From positions 1-64,000 of the IMG/VR virus record IMGVR_UViG_3300042691_016420: a DNA stretch of 64,000 nucleotides. One strand, 5' to 3'. The notes below the pieces were generated by a model. That model made no database searches. It saw only the letters and a list, made by a program, of their open reading frames with translations, and was not told the DNA's origin. This document shows positions 50,816 to 60,174 of the stretch, piece by piece. Source of the DNA: a virus. How positions within the stretch are numbered: position 1 is the first letter of the stretch; every line of letters starts with the position of its first letter. A program made the position numbers and the translations under genes.

Positions 50816-52317
50816 CTATATACCTTAACTCTTTTAGAACCTTTATTAAAATCATTCTTAGTATTGAAGGTACTCCTTGGTGGAGGTGGCTTCATCTCAT
50901 ATAACATAGGAGGATCTATAATCCTATTAGTGTCAGGATTTTCCTTTTTATGCGACCTAGGAGTCCTGATTTTCTCCTTTCTTCTCTCATCAGGAATCTG
51001 TCTTGCAACTTGATGAAGCCCAGCTCTGGGCTGAATAAATTTATTAGCAGCATTGGCAGGAGTACTACCAGTAAGATTCTGAGAAAAGGCAGCAGTATTG
51101 AGATCATCAACTTTAATTTGTTTAGCACCAACAGCCATTTTACCAGAACCTAAGAGAGATACCTTACTTCTTTTAGGCATTAAGTTATTAGTACCTTGTT
51201 TAAAAGCAGGAGCTCCCATTCCTACAGTTTCTTTATTATAATATTGAGGTAGTATATTTCTTCCTTTATAAGTTCCCTTTATCTTATTATAACCTTCATC
51301 ACTTAAAGTTCCTCCAAGAATATCAGTTATAACACCCTTTCCTCTTCCTGCAAATTTTCCTGCTTCAAAACTTCTTTTTAATTTGCCAATAAGTTTTGCC
51401 TTTTTTACTAAAGGAAGTGCTCCAGCACTTTCAAGAGCTGCATCAATAGTTGCTTCTGTACTAGGATTATTTTTTACATTTTTAATAGATCTATATGCAT
51501 CATCTGAAGATGTTACTCCAAAAGGATCAATTATTTCTACAAAATTTTCAAACCAACTATCTTTATCTTCAGTATTTTCTGATTTAGTTTTAGATTTAAC
51601 AGATTGTTTACCAGCTTGTGCTCTAGGCATAACTACAGCCTTAACTCCACCTTCCTCATGAGTAGGATCATTAGGATTATAGTATAAGAGATCTCTACTA
51701 CCATCTTTCTTCTTAGGAGAGAAGATAGGTTCTCTACCCTCTGTCTCAATAAGACGAGGTTGTTTAGTTTTAACTTTATACTTACCCTTCTTAGCTAAAG
51801 CTGCTTGTACATCTGTAGAAGAACCCTCAGTATATCTTTTATTTATATTAGCAATCCTAGTAGCTTCTTCAGCTTTCTGAGCTTCTTCCTTAACTTTCTC
51901 TTGAGTAGTTTTACCAAATGGATTCTTCATACCAAGAGCTTGTAATCCTGCAGTAATTGGAACTTTGCTAAATAAATCTGCAGCAGCTGTTTTATCACCT
52001 GTAAGTGCAGAAAGTGCTTGACCAGCTGTTTCCATAGGATTAAGTCCCGTAGAAAGAATTTCAGAAAATTTATTTTTATAATTTCCTTTAGAATCTTTAA
52101 GTGCTGCATTAGAGATTGCACTTACTCCTTGCAATGCACTACCCAAACCTGGCATAGCTATATTAGCAGCAGTAGCTGCAATATTTCCTCCTACTTGGTT
52201 TTTAGCATCTTGTTCTTGTCTTAGTTTATAAGCAGTATGATAGGGAGGAGTATCTTCCTCTATTCTTTGAACCCCTCCTTGGAATTTATATTTATTTCTT
52301 AATATTTTTCTTTTCAT
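50812..52317 (-). CDS. Internal virion (cargo) protein
   Basis: A 501-residue protein, helical and Ala/Gly-rich at 40-150 (GGNIAATAANIAMPGLGSAL, STGLNPMETAGQALSALTGD), where a membrane-active segment is possible. A Lys-rich middle follows, then a helical module (ATIDAALESAGALPLVKKAK) and a basic C-terminus. It starts 3 bp downstream of the muzzle gene and ends in an ATGA-type overlap with the DUF6321-like gene. It is typical of proteins ejected ahead of DNA; no catalytic residues were seen. Confidence 0.65.
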   Translation of the reverse strand: MKRKILRNKYKFQGGVQRIEEDTPPYHTAYKLRQEQDAKNQVGGNIAATAANIAMPGLGSALQGVSAISNAALKDSKGNYKNKFSEILSTGLNPMETAGQALSALTGDKTAAADLFSKVPITAGLQALGMKNPFGKTTQEKVKEEAQKAEEATRIANINKRYTEGSSTDVQAALAKKGKYKVKTKQPRLIETEGREPIFSPKKKDGSRDLLYYNPNDPTHEEGGVKAVVMPRAQAGKQSVKSKTKSENTEDKDSWFENFVEIIDPFGVTSSDDAYRSIKNVKNNPSTEATIDAALESAGALPLVKKAKLIGKLKRSFEAGKFAGRGKGVITDILGGTLSDEGYNKIKGTYKGRNILPQYYNKETVGMGAPAFKQGTNNLMPKRSKVSLLGSGKMAVGAKQIKVDDLNTAAFSQNLTGSTPANAANKFIQPRAGLHQVARQIPDERRKEKIRTPRSHKKENPDTNRIIDPPMLYEMKPPPPRSTFNTKNDFNKGSKRVKVYR

Positions 52318-52319
52318 GT

Positions 52320-55300
52320 TTATGCTACAGAAGGTTTGAAGAAAGTCTTAACGTAATTTAAAACTAAGGGTTTATCCTGATTATACGAGAGCTTAGTGTA
52401 CAGAAACTTACCTTTCATATGTGCTCTAAAGTCTGCATTAATATCTAGATTACTGCTCTCAAAAATATTTACATAAGGATCTACTACAGCATCTAGTGGT
52501 AATTCTGCATGGAAAGAACTTCTATAATAATTTGTAGGTACTTTAGTAGCATCATAATTATTTAAGAAGTTATTCTCAAAATCATCAGAATATGCAAAAG
52601 GAAGTTCTGTACTATTTTGTCTATCTGTCCAACAATGAATAGTTGAGAAAGATTCATCATTAAAGATATAACTGTTAGGTTCTACAAATCCTGGAGAATT
52701 TATTCCTTGATTTCCACCTGACATGGTATTCATCTCTATCCTATCAAATCTCTTAAATGCATCAGGTTGAGTATTCTCTACAAAAGTTATATAAGAGTTC
52801 TTTCTAATTCCATTTGGATTATCCATGTTATAAAAACTATTCTCATTATTTCTCCAAGCATATGAGGAACCATTTATTGTAAAGTAAGCATTGGGAGAAA
52901 AGTCATGAAGGGATGTCCATGTTTGAGTCTTAGGATAGAAAGAGATGGCTTTTTCCTGAGTAATATTATTAATTAAGAGTCTCTTATTAGCCCAATCATA
53001 TCCCATAGTATACTTATCATTAGTATTTACAAATCCTCTAAAGAATGAGAAAAGTCCTAAATCTGATATTTCTACAGGGGCATCTCCAGCAAATAAGAAT
53101 ACCTTACCTTGTTTATGGTCTAAGAACACTCTACCAAATGGAGTATTGGTTCCACTCTTATCAAGTGTGCCCATATAACCTCCTTTAATATCAAGGATAA
53201 GTTTAGATGGAAGTTGGAATACTCCAGCATTACCAAGTATTACTTGACCTTGAGATGTAGCTTGAGTAGTATTAGGATTAAAGTAAGAAAGCCATAATCC
53301 ATATTCTGTATGATGAAAGAAGTTATTATTGAATACAAAAGTATCTGTAATTTCTCCTCTATGTCTAGGTACATCATGAAAACTATTAGGAGAAAAATAT
53401 CTATACTGATCTACCAACTCACTCTCAAAAGATTGTGAGGAATATATACTTCTATTTTTATACTCTTGTATCTCATTAAAGAATAAAGGTTTAGGAAAAC
53501 TTAACTTTAATCCTGTAAGAGAAGAATATTGTTTATTATAACCAGTACTTACTTTCCACCATTCAAAATTAAATAGTCCAAAATTAGTTTCCTGATCATT
53601 TACAATATACTTGTAATTAGGGTAGAATGGAACTTTACCATCTTCTGTGTGTCTAAGAGAATAGTTATTCTTAGACTCTACATAAACTCCCATCATACAA
53701 TGTCCTTCTACTGTCTCATTAGTAGTTTTTCCAACAAGTTTATCATAAAAATTAAAGAAGTATTTACTTATATAAATATCCCCCTCAAGTTCTGCTGTTG
53801 TTGGTAAATTATTACCATCACCTATTACAACAACTGCCGGAGTATATTCTGCATTTTCTAACTTACCATATTGAAACTCATTATCATTAATGATTCTAGA
53901 TAAATTGATGCTTAATCTTTGAGTCTCATCTAAATCTTCATAATGATAACCAGGATTAAACATTGAAAAATCATCTTCCTCTTCAAAATCTTCTATTTGA
54001 TTAACAATAAATTGAGGGTCTAAGTAATATTTACTTTCAGCATTAGAGTTGTCATCAAAAAAATGTGAGTCTGAAGTTTTTAAGTGTATATATTGAGATG
54101 AAAATTTAATTGTAATTTTACTATCAATAACTATATTATTCTCAGAACCAATATTTGTAATATATTCTGCATCTTGTATATTTACTAAATTGCCTTTATT
54201 AGAGATAAACTCATTAAACTCAAAGAATAAGTTGGCATACAAAAGAGTATCAGTTCTTTGAGCATTTCTATCTGTACAAATAGGAATTGTTAATTTAACA
54301 TAGAAAGGATCAGGGCCATAAGTTAAATACCATGCAAAATAAGGCCCATCAACTTCAGGATTTCCTGAATGAATTATAAGATTATTACCATACCCTACTC
54401 TTTGTATTTTATATCCTGCCTTTACTTTACTAGCATCTAATAGTGTATCTGGAGAATGATACATTGCATAGGTTCTATTAGTAAACCATCTAGGGGCCCA
54501 TGTATAAGCTTGCACACTATCTTCACCCTCACCGCTTCCAACACTTTCTCTGTGGAATACACTGCCTGTCCAAAGGTTGCCTATATACTTATCATTGTTA
54601 TACTCATTCTGAAGATAAGGTCTTGAGAAACCATTATCAATTATTCTAGTATTAGTATCATTATTTCTAGGTTGAAAGCCAATTACATATCCTTGAATAT
54701 TAGCTTTCTGTTCATCAGTAAAGTTTATATTCTCAGCTCTAACCCTAAGTATATTTATATAATCCTCATCACCAATATATCCAGTTTGATCATAGTCTGG
54801 CATTTGATGATGTCTAATTCTTCCTGTTAAACCAACCTCTTGATATTTTTCTGTATACTCTTCTTTTGAGTACCAAACTGCTAGTGTAGGAATATTTACA
54901 TTAGGAGTAAGATTTCCTGGAATATGATATGCAAATCCTAAACTACCATCTTTATAAATTGGTGTAATTGAGAATGAGTAAATTTCTTCTCTCTGAAAAC
55001 CTTTTAATACTGAAGGGTCAGCATAAACATTAGTTTTCTGAAAGTTTTGATCTCTAGAAATATTTACAGTTTGATTGGTTGTAGTATTTATAAGTGAGTA
55101 TATTCTATCACTTCCTGGAAAAAAACTCCCTATTATTTCATTTGGCCAATTTAATCCTCCATTTGATTTTCTAACAGATAAAAAGTTTCTTCTTGTATCT
55201 ACAGATTTTTCATCTATAAACCAATATAACTTAATATTGTTAGCAACTTCTTGAAAACCAGCATCATATTTCTTACTAGTAATATTAGATAGTACAAGAA

Positions 55301-56264
55301 TATTATCTTTCTGTTCTATACATTTTGCACTATTAACATTTACAGGTATTTCTAATAATGCACTCTCACTAACATCCTGCAAATATTGAGATTCATTGCT
55401 AAATGATATTTCTAAGTTTTCCCTTATCTCAAATAAACCTAAACTTTTTATAGAGAGAACATTTGTTAAACCTATATATGTAATTACAACAGGTTCAATG
55501 TATTGATAGTTTTCATCAAGATTTTGTAAACTTATTAATATTCTTTGATTACTATTACTTTGAGGTGGAGCTCCAGTTACTTTATCATTATATATTTGAG
55601 TACCATTAGATACATCGGGTACACCAGGAACAATATTTATAAATCTAGAAGGTATGTTAAAAGCAGTTTTATTATTCTCACTTGTAGCATATCTAAATGC
55701 AAATGAGTATGTCCCTGTTGGAAGAGTTCCTCCTTGTTGAACTGAGTAATTAGCATATGGCATTTTATAACTCAGTTGTAAATCCCAATCTTCAAGAGTA
55801 TTATATATATCTGAGTTGTATTCTAAATCTTGAAATTGAGTAACATTAAATCTTCTAGGTTTATTACCCTCCTCAACAAAATATACTACAATTTCATTTT
55901 TAGAATTTATTCTAGCTACAGAATCTATCTCTTTTTCAAAATTTAATTTATAAGGAGTAAAAAAGTCATTAAAGATTCTCTCATAAACTCCATTCTGAAA
56001 TAAACCTATCTCAGAATATTTATTACCATCATTACCTAATTGTTGAAAGAAAATAATAAATAAGTCTTGTACAGGACAAGAACCTAAATATGTATAGGAA
56101 GCAGCATCTTCTAAGGTTTTAGTAATACTCTCTAACTCCTCATTAGTAAGTCTACCACTATCATTCCTAATCCAGTTATAGGCATCAACATAACTACCCT
56201 CTGGTTGCATCTGAGGGCTATTGCTTCTGTGCAATCCTTTCTCAAAACTATTAGTACCTTCCAT
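52320..56264 (-). CDS. Tail muzzle protein (P22 gp10-like, crAss type)
   Basis: A 1314-residue structural protein. The N-terminus GTNSFEKGLHRSNSPQMQPE, then GSYVDAYNWIRN, is the conserved start of crAss muzzle/'stabilisation' proteins, whose fold is related to P22 gp10. The rest is long, beta-rich and Asn/Tyr-rich (FNIPSRFINIVPGVPDVSNG, YVIGFQPRNNDTNTRIID). It would form the central tail tube below the ring proteins, through which cargo and DNA exit. It is flanked by ring genes upstream and internal protein genes downstream, the order seen in described crAss genomes. Assignment is by signature and order. Confidence 0.8.
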   Translation of the reverse strand: MEGTNSFEKGLHRSNSPQMQPEGSYVDAYNWIRNDSGRLTNEELESITKTLEDAASYTYLGSCPVQDLFIIFFQQLGNDGNKYSEIGLFQNGVYERIFNDFFTPYKLNFEKEIDSVARINSKNEIVVYFVEEGNKPRRFNVTQFQDLEYNSDIYNTLEDWDLQLSYKMPYANYSVQQGGTLPTGTYSFAFRYATSENNKTAFNIPSRFINIVPGVPDVSNGTQIYNDKVTGAPPQSNSNQRILISLQNLDENYQYIEPVVITYIGLTNVLSIKSLGLFEIRENLEISFSNESQYLQDVSESALLEIPVNVNSAKCIEQKDNILVLSNITSKKYDAGFQEVANNIKLYWFIDEKSVDTRRNFLSVRKSNGGLNWPNEIIGSFFPGSDRIYSLINTTTNQTVNISRDQNFQKTNVYADPSVLKGFQREEIYSFSITPIYKDGSLGFAYHIPGNLTPNVNIPTLAVWYSKEEYTEKYQEVGLTGRIRHHQMPDYDQTGYIGDEDYINILRVRAENINFTDEQKANIQGYVIGFQPRNNDTNTRIIDNGFSRPYLQNEYNNDKYIGNLWTGSVFHRESVGSGEGEDSVQAYTWAPRWFTNRTYAMYHSPDTLLDASKVKAGYKIQRVGYGNNLIIHSGNPEVDGPYFAWYLTYGPDPFYVKLTIPICTDRNAQRTDTLLYANLFFEFNEFISNKGNLVNIQDAEYITNIGSENNIVIDSKITIKFSSQYIHLKTSDSHFFDDNSNAESKYYLDPQFIVNQIEDFEEEDDFSMFNPGYHYEDLDETQRLSINLSRIINDNEFQYGKLENAEYTPAVVVIGDGNNLPTTAELEGDIYISKYFFNFYDKLVGKTTNETVEGHCMMGVYVESKNNYSLRHTEDGKVPFYPNYKYIVNDQETNFGLFNFEWWKVSTGYNKQYSSLTGLKLSFPKPLFFNEIQEYKNRSIYSSQSFESELVDQYRYFSPNSFHDVPRHRGEITDTFVFNNNFFHHTEYGLWLSYFNPNTTQATSQGQVILGNAGVFQLPSKLILDIKGGYMGTLDKSGTNTPFGRVFLDHKQGKVFLFAGDAPVEISDLGLFSFFRGFVNTNDKYTMGYDWANKRLLINNITQEKAISFYPKTQTWTSLHDFSPNAYFTINGSSYAWRNNENSFYNMDNPNGIRKNSYITFVENTQPDAFKRFDRIEMNTMSGGNQGINSPGFVEPNSYIFNDESFSTIHCWTDRQNSTELPFAYSDDFENNFLNNYDATKVPTNYYRSSFHAELPLDAVVDPYVNIFESSNLDINADFRAHMKGKFLYTKLSYNQDKPLVLNYVKTFFKPSVA

Positions 56265-56269
56265 AAATT

Positions 56270-57079
56270 CTATCTAAATCTTCCGTGTCTATTTTGTTGT
56301 TGCATAATACCCAAGTACCTGAATGAGGTATAGTAATGATTGGTAATTGGAAGAAGCCTCATATTCTCATTAGAGAGTCTTTGCATCATATGAATATCTG
56401 GCATTCTACCCTCTGTTCTAGCTTGCAGACAGTATCTGTTCCACTTCTGCTCAAAGAACATCATCTTAAATTCTGGATTCTTAAACTTGTATCCCTGATA
56501 GGAGAGTTGCTTACAGCAATACCATTGTAAAGCTTCTATAAAAGCTTCCAAGTCTGGGATAAGTGGTAACTCATTCTCATCTGTAGGAACTGCCCAGTAT
56601 TGCATAGTAATAGTTCCTTTCTCAAGATTAAAGAGGAAGCAGTTATTCTCAATTCTATAATCTAAAACTGAGTTCCAAGTCAAATCATTCTCAGGAGTTA
56701 GCCAGTTATTTACAGAATGTCTAATGGAGTTATTAAAGGGGTTATACTGTTGTGTAGGATCATAAAAGTTTACTCTCCTATTAGCATAGATGTAGGAAGT
56801 CTCAAGATAATTAGGAAGTCTAGTCTCCTCTACAAAAGTTTCTTGAGTACCATCAGGAGTTTCAACTTTTAACCATCTCAAGAAGTTAACCATATCACAA
56901 GGAATCTCTGCCCTGTAATCAGATATCTCAAGAACTTTTTCCTTTAGTACTTGTGGATAATCTCCACCAATATGCTGCAATGCAGCAGCTATCCATTCAT
57001 AACAATCAGCTATTGGGAGTGGTTCCACCACCAGTTGTTCTAGCCTGTATATTACTGTATTTATGCTTGCTAACTTCAT
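56270..57079 (-). CDS. Head-tail ring protein, crAss type
   Basis: A 269-residue protein. The first part has EPLPIADCYEWIAAALQHIG followed by GDYPQVL, then beta stretches (AEIPCDMVNFLRWLKVET) and a helical module ALQWYCCKQLSYQGYKFKNP with aromatic residues, matching tail-tube/ring adaptor proteins. I chose ATG 57079, because the ATG at 57097 would include CGTATAA in coding sequence; from 57079 that motif is 8 bp upstream. The gene overlaps the upstream gene by 74 bp. It ends 5 bp before the muzzle start. Confidence 0.7.
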   Translation of the reverse strand: MKLASINTVIYRLEQLVVEPLPIADCYEWIAAALQHIGGDYPQVLKEKVLEISDYRAEIPCDMVNFLRWLKVETPDGTQETFVEETRLPNYLETSYIYANRRVNFYDPTQQYNPFNNSIRHSVNNWLTPENDLTWNSVLDYRIENNCFLFNLEKGTITMQYWAVPTDENELPLIPDLEAFIEALQWYCCKQLSYQGYKFKNPEFKMMFFEQKWNRYCLQARTEGRMPDIHMMQRLSNENMRLLPITNHYYTSFRYLGIMQQQNRHGRFR

Positions 57080-57473
57080 AATATAATTTATACGCATCTA
57101 TATTCTGAAGTATATAAGCAGCTAGAGATCTAGCTAAGACTCTGACTGTCTTAAACTTGTATCTATTAAAGATACCTTTGGGAGTAAAGTTTACCATACA
57201 AGCATAACCATTAGTATGCTCATTTAAGTGTCTAATAGTATAACCCTCTTCTCTGGTAGCTTTAAAGTCTATAGGTTTTTTCTTAAACTCTCTAGTAGGT
57301 TTAAAGCGTATTACCTCAAAGGTTCCTAGAGGTGTTTCTATTGTTTTACCTTTAAATAGGTGAGAATAGAATACCTTCTGAAACTCTCTAAGAATTTCAT
57401 CATAAGGTAAGTGTTTTAAGTTTGGGTTTTCAATAAGGAAATTTCCCTTATTGTTGACTTCCATCATTTTCAT
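57006..57473 (-). CDS. Small protein between ring genes (IHF-like by position, unproven)
   Basis: A 155-residue protein. ATG 57473 is used, since the upstream extension starts at TTG inside the previous gene. It has LPYDEILREFQKVFYSHLFK, then GKTIETPLGTFEVIRFKPTR and a helical end, RVLARSLAAYILQ. The basic beta-hairpin followed by helices is loosely like HU/IHF arms, and crAss genomes encode IHF-like proteins in this block, but I cannot confirm that. The C-terminal 25 residues are encoded in sequence shared with the next gene. Confidence 0.5.
   Translation of the reverse strand: MKMMEVNNKGNFLIENPNLKHLPYDEILREFQKVFYSHLFKGKTIETPLGTFEVIRFKPTREFKKKPIDFKATREEGYTIRHLNEHTNGYACMVNFTPKGIFNRYKFKTVRVLARSLAAYILQNIDAYKLYYEVSKHKYSNIQARTTGGGTTPNS
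57088..57094 (-). promoter_or_regulatory. CGTATAA late element before ring gene at 57079
   Basis: The minus strand reads ATGCGTATAAATTATATT before ATG 57079, with 8 bp spacing. The element helps to choose this start over the ATG at 57097, which it directly follows. Confidence 0.45.
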
Positions 57474-58104
57474 GGTCTTTAGGAATAGCAAAGGTAAACT
57501 TAAACTCTGATTCCTCAAGCATTCTAATGATGGTAGATAGCATATTATTAGAGATAGGATAATCCCACTCTTGTCCTTGAAATGGAGCAATCTTACCAGC
57601 TAATTTTGCAACTAACTCTGGTTCCTCAAATACTCCTCTAACAAGTATTTTCTTAACTGTACAAGTAGGAGGAAACTTTAAGTATATCTTATTTTCTCTA
57701 GCAAACCATCTAGGAAATCTACCTGCATGTCTGGTATAAGCTACTGATTTAAGGGACTGTAAATCTAATTGTGTCCATCTATCCTCAAAGTCTGCTCTAC
57801 CTACATAAGTTAAGTAATCATGCATATGGCCTTCTATAGGTTTAGGTATCTCAATAGTAGTTCTAAGAATTCTATCCTTAGTATCAAAACCAATACCTTT
57901 ATCTACTTTCTCAAGATCTAAAGTTAGCTCTTGTATAATAAATGGAGATAAAGGTCTACCTTTCTCCATATCCTGTCTAATAAGAAAAGACCTATAGTAA
58001 TTCAAGATAAAGAGTACTTGTCTATCAGATAGTGGGTTATCATCTGACTGGGAGAACTTACTCCTTAGTTCTTGAATGGTATATATTATCTTAGATAGCA
58101 ACAT
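57448..58104 (-). CDS. Head-tail ring protein, crAss type
   Basis: A 218-residue protein with a helical start (IIYTIQELRSKFSQSDDNPL, then SDRQVLFILNYYRSFLIRQD) and a second half made of strands (GHMHDYLTYVGRADF; NKIYLKFPPTCTVKKILVRG). That is the N-helix plus beta fold seen in crAss ring proteins between portal and muzzle. There are no enzyme motifs. It starts 7 bp downstream of CGTATAA and downstream of a terminator hairpin, suggesting it heads a separate transcript. It overlaps the next gene by 26 bp. Confidence 0.7.
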   Translation of the reverse strand: MLLSKIIYTIQELRSKFSQSDDNPLSDRQVLFILNYYRSFLIRQDMEKGRPLSPFIIQELTLDLEKVDKGIGFDTKDRILRTTIEIPKPIEGHMHDYLTYVGRADFEDRWTQLDLQSLKSVAYTRHAGRFPRWFARENKIYLKFPPTCTVKKILVRGVFEEPELVAKLAGKIAPFQGQEWDYPISNNMLSTIIRMLEESEFKFTFAIPKDHENDGSQQ

Positions 58105-58111
58105 ATATTTT

Positions 58112-58118
58112 TTATACG
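58112..58118 (-). promoter_or_regulatory. CGTATAA late element before ring gene
   Basis: On the minus strand TATCGTATAAAAAATAT precedes ATG 58104, with 7 bp between element and ATG. It lies directly downstream of a hairpin terminator, so a new transcript probably starts here. This is one of six exact copies found immediately upstream of late genes. Confidence 0.5.
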
Positions 58119-58120
58119 AT

Positions 58121-58154
58121 ATAAAAAGAAAGAGGGAAGATTTCTCTTCCCCCT
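58121..58154 (-). terminator. Hairpin plus U-rich tail after the capsid-block gene
   Basis: On the minus strand GGGAAGA (58145-58151) and TCTTCCC (58134-58140) form a 7-bp stem with GAAA loop (with outer A-T and G-C pairs beyond a mismatch), followed by TCTTTCTTTTT. It lies 24 bp after the end of the 440-residue gene's coding region. The stem-T layout is that of an intrinsic terminator for leftward transcripts. Confidence 0.7.
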
Positions 58155-58178
58155 AACTGTGAGTCTCCGATTTATATC

Positions 58179-59501
58179 TTAGGCATTAAGGAAAGTAAAT
58201 GAACCCCAACCTGAAACAGTATATGTTCCAAGCCAAGCATCTAAAATATCAAGGAAGTGGCCTACTGAACCAGTTGGAGTAGGTGTTACATCAAATTGAC
58301 CAGTATCAGCAATAAAAGGAGCAGCAATTACAACAGTTTGTAAAAACTCACTTTGATTAGATTGCATCACATTATACCCCCAATTTGAAACATATGATAA
58401 CGCAACTGTACAATAGAAAGTTCCAGGAGTTGCATTCAAAGGGAATGTTTCAAATGGGAACTCTCTGTAGTTAATCAAAGGATTAGAGTTAGTGTAAGCT
58501 TTTTCTTCAAGATCTCTAATTTGACGATAAGAACCAATTGGATAAACAGGAGCAGTTGCAGAAATAGTAATAAGACCAGCATCATTACCTTTAGGAGTAA
58601 TTACTACAAAGTCTACCATTCTAAACTGATCATATCTATTTTTCTGAGTTTGAGCAACAGCATCAAATTCAAAAGTAAATGAAGTAGGAAAACTAGCAAC
58701 AGGTACAACATATGCTTGAGTAGCACCAGTACCAGTAGCTATTGTAGCAGTTGTTTCTTGGAAAGCAGTATCAAGAGTAATTTTACCAGTTTCTACTTTT
58801 TCAATAAGATACCAGCTAGTTCCAAGATTAAGGAGAACTCCAGCAACAACTGCAGCATTAAGAGCTCCTGTAAAAGTTACAACTCTAGAACCTCTAGTAG
58901 CTGTAAGAGCTTGACCAGCAGCAACAAAACCAGTAAATGAAGTAGATGGAGATTTTCTATAAACATTTACCAACTGATAAGGAGAACCTGCAGAGGTAAG
59001 AGGATTAGCAGCAAAACCTTTAGCAATAGTGCTAGCCATTTCCATTTTAACAAAACCATCTGAAGGAATGCTAGCAGGAGTAGTATAAGAACCAATAATT
59101 TCAGTGTTCTTATTATAAGTACCCATCCTCAAATCTTCCTTAATCTGTACTCCAATTGAGTAAGTAGTAGAAGCAGCAAGTGCAGTAGCTCCTACAGTAG
59201 CAGTAGCAGAGGCTTCAGCAACTGCAGCTAGTGCTGGTGAAGCTATAGCATTTTCATTATCTTGAGAAGCAGCAATATACTTAACATTACTTCTTGTAAT
59301 TGGTGTAGAAAACACAGGAGTGTTTACACCATTCTTGTTGATACAAGAAACAATCTTAATTGTTTTACCTGCAACATTACTGATTGTAAGAGCAGTATGA
59401 GTATCTGCATCTACAATAAGAAGATCTCCAGGGATCATTGTATCAACAGTTGTTCCACTAGCTGTAGATCCATCACCTACGAAAACTTTTAAAAGTTCCA
59501 T
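58179..59501 (-). CDS. Virion structural protein (capsid-associated), unknown fold
   Basis: A 440-residue, Ala/Thr/Val-rich beta protein: VFVGDGSTASGTTVDTMIPG, then a serine/alanine-rich strand region (AVAEASATATVGATALAAST) and FPTSFTFEFDAVAQ. Low charge, no catalytic site and a C-terminus with VSGWGSFTFL are typical of abundant capsid or auxiliary head proteins. It sits three genes after the major capsid gene and before the ring genes, and is followed by a terminator, which suggests a high-dose product. It could be a head fibre base, a decoration protein or a tail component. Confidence 0.6.
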   Translation of the reverse strand: MELLKVFVGDGSTASGTTVDTMIPGDLLIVDADTHTALTISNVAGKTIKIVSCINKNGVNTPVFSTPITRSNVKYIAASQDNENAIASPALAAVAEASATATVGATALAASTTYSIGVQIKEDLRMGTYNKNTEIIGSYTTPASIPSDGFVKMEMASTIAKGFAANPLTSAGSPYQLVNVYRKSPSTSFTGFVAAGQALTATRGSRVVTFTGALNAAVVAGVLLNLGTSWYLIEKVETGKITLDTAFQETTATIATGTGATQAYVVPVASFPTSFTFEFDAVAQTQKNRYDQFRMVDFVVITPKGNDAGLITISATAPVYPIGSYRQIRDLEEKAYTNSNPLINYREFPFETFPLNATPGTFYCTVALSYVSNWGYNVMQSNQSEFLQTVVIAAPFIADTGQFDVTPTPTGSVGHFLDILDAWLGTYTVSGWGSFTFLNA

Positions 59502-59535
59502 TTTTTTAAATTTGTTTTTTAGTTATAAAATTTAT

Positions 59536-60171
59536 TTAAGTTACATCTTTAATTTGCACCTTAGACGGAGTCCTTTCAGACCCATATGTCTCAAGTGCAT
59601 ATATAACAGCTAGATTTATTATCTGCTCATGTAAAGCAGGATGTAAATCAGATGTTATATTCTGTTTATACGAGACTTGAATTGGTTTCTTTAAATAAAC
59701 CATATCAAACTTCTTAAGAATACTTCCTTTTGGAATATATGCTAAGATTTGAGATACTTTAAAGAATATTGCAATCTCAGTATCATCACTTCTTTCAAAG
59801 GGATTAGAGATTACTTTAGTCTCTGTATCAAGAATATGTCTTACTGTTCTTACTTTGCCCTCTATACCATTTATCTCAAGAGTAGCATTAGATTGTAGGT
59901 GAAAATAATAATCTGCAGGTAGAGTTACTGCATACACATCATCATCAAAAGTATCTAACTGAAATGGACAAGAAGTACGAAGAGTTTGAGTAGAGAGTAC
60001 ATCAGAGAGTTTCTGTGTAGCCTCAAACCCTTCATAAGCATCTTGTACAATCTTATTGATAGCTTTATTAAAGAAGACATCAACCACTTCAGGTTGTAGA
60101 CGTAGAGCACTCTCAGTATCAAGAGTATCTAGTTGAACCTTAAATGCTTGATGCCATTCTTTAATATTCAT
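59536..60171 (-). CDS. Head-completion/ring protein, crAss type
   Basis: A 211-residue protein with a helical start (WHQAFKVQLDTLDTESALRL; VVDVFFNKAINKIVQDAYEG), a strand-rich middle (YAVTLPADYYFHL, KFDMVYLKKPIQVS) and a final helix, LHEQIINLAVIYALETYG. The shape resembles ring or connector proteins in the crAss structural block. The start is preceded by the variant CGTATGA. There is a 34-bp A/T-rich gap to the next gene and only 3 bp to the previous one. Confidence 0.6.
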   Translation of the reverse strand: MNIKEWHQAFKVQLDTLDTESALRLQPEVVDVFFNKAINKIVQDAYEGFEATQKLSDVLSTQTLRTSCPFQLDTFDDDVYAVTLPADYYFHLQSNATLEINGIEGKVRTVRHILDTETKVISNPFERSDDTEIAIFFKVSQILAYIPKGSILKKFDMVYLKKPIQVSYKQNITSDLHPALHEQIINLAVIYALETYGSERTPSKVQIKDVT

Positions 60172-60174
60172 ATC

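Noticed and set aside
57474-57590. Upstream extension of the 155-aa gene between ring genes to TTG 57590
   Set aside because: It overlaps the preceding gene over its whole length, is hydrophobic in a way typical of frame shadows, and has a good ATG at 57473.
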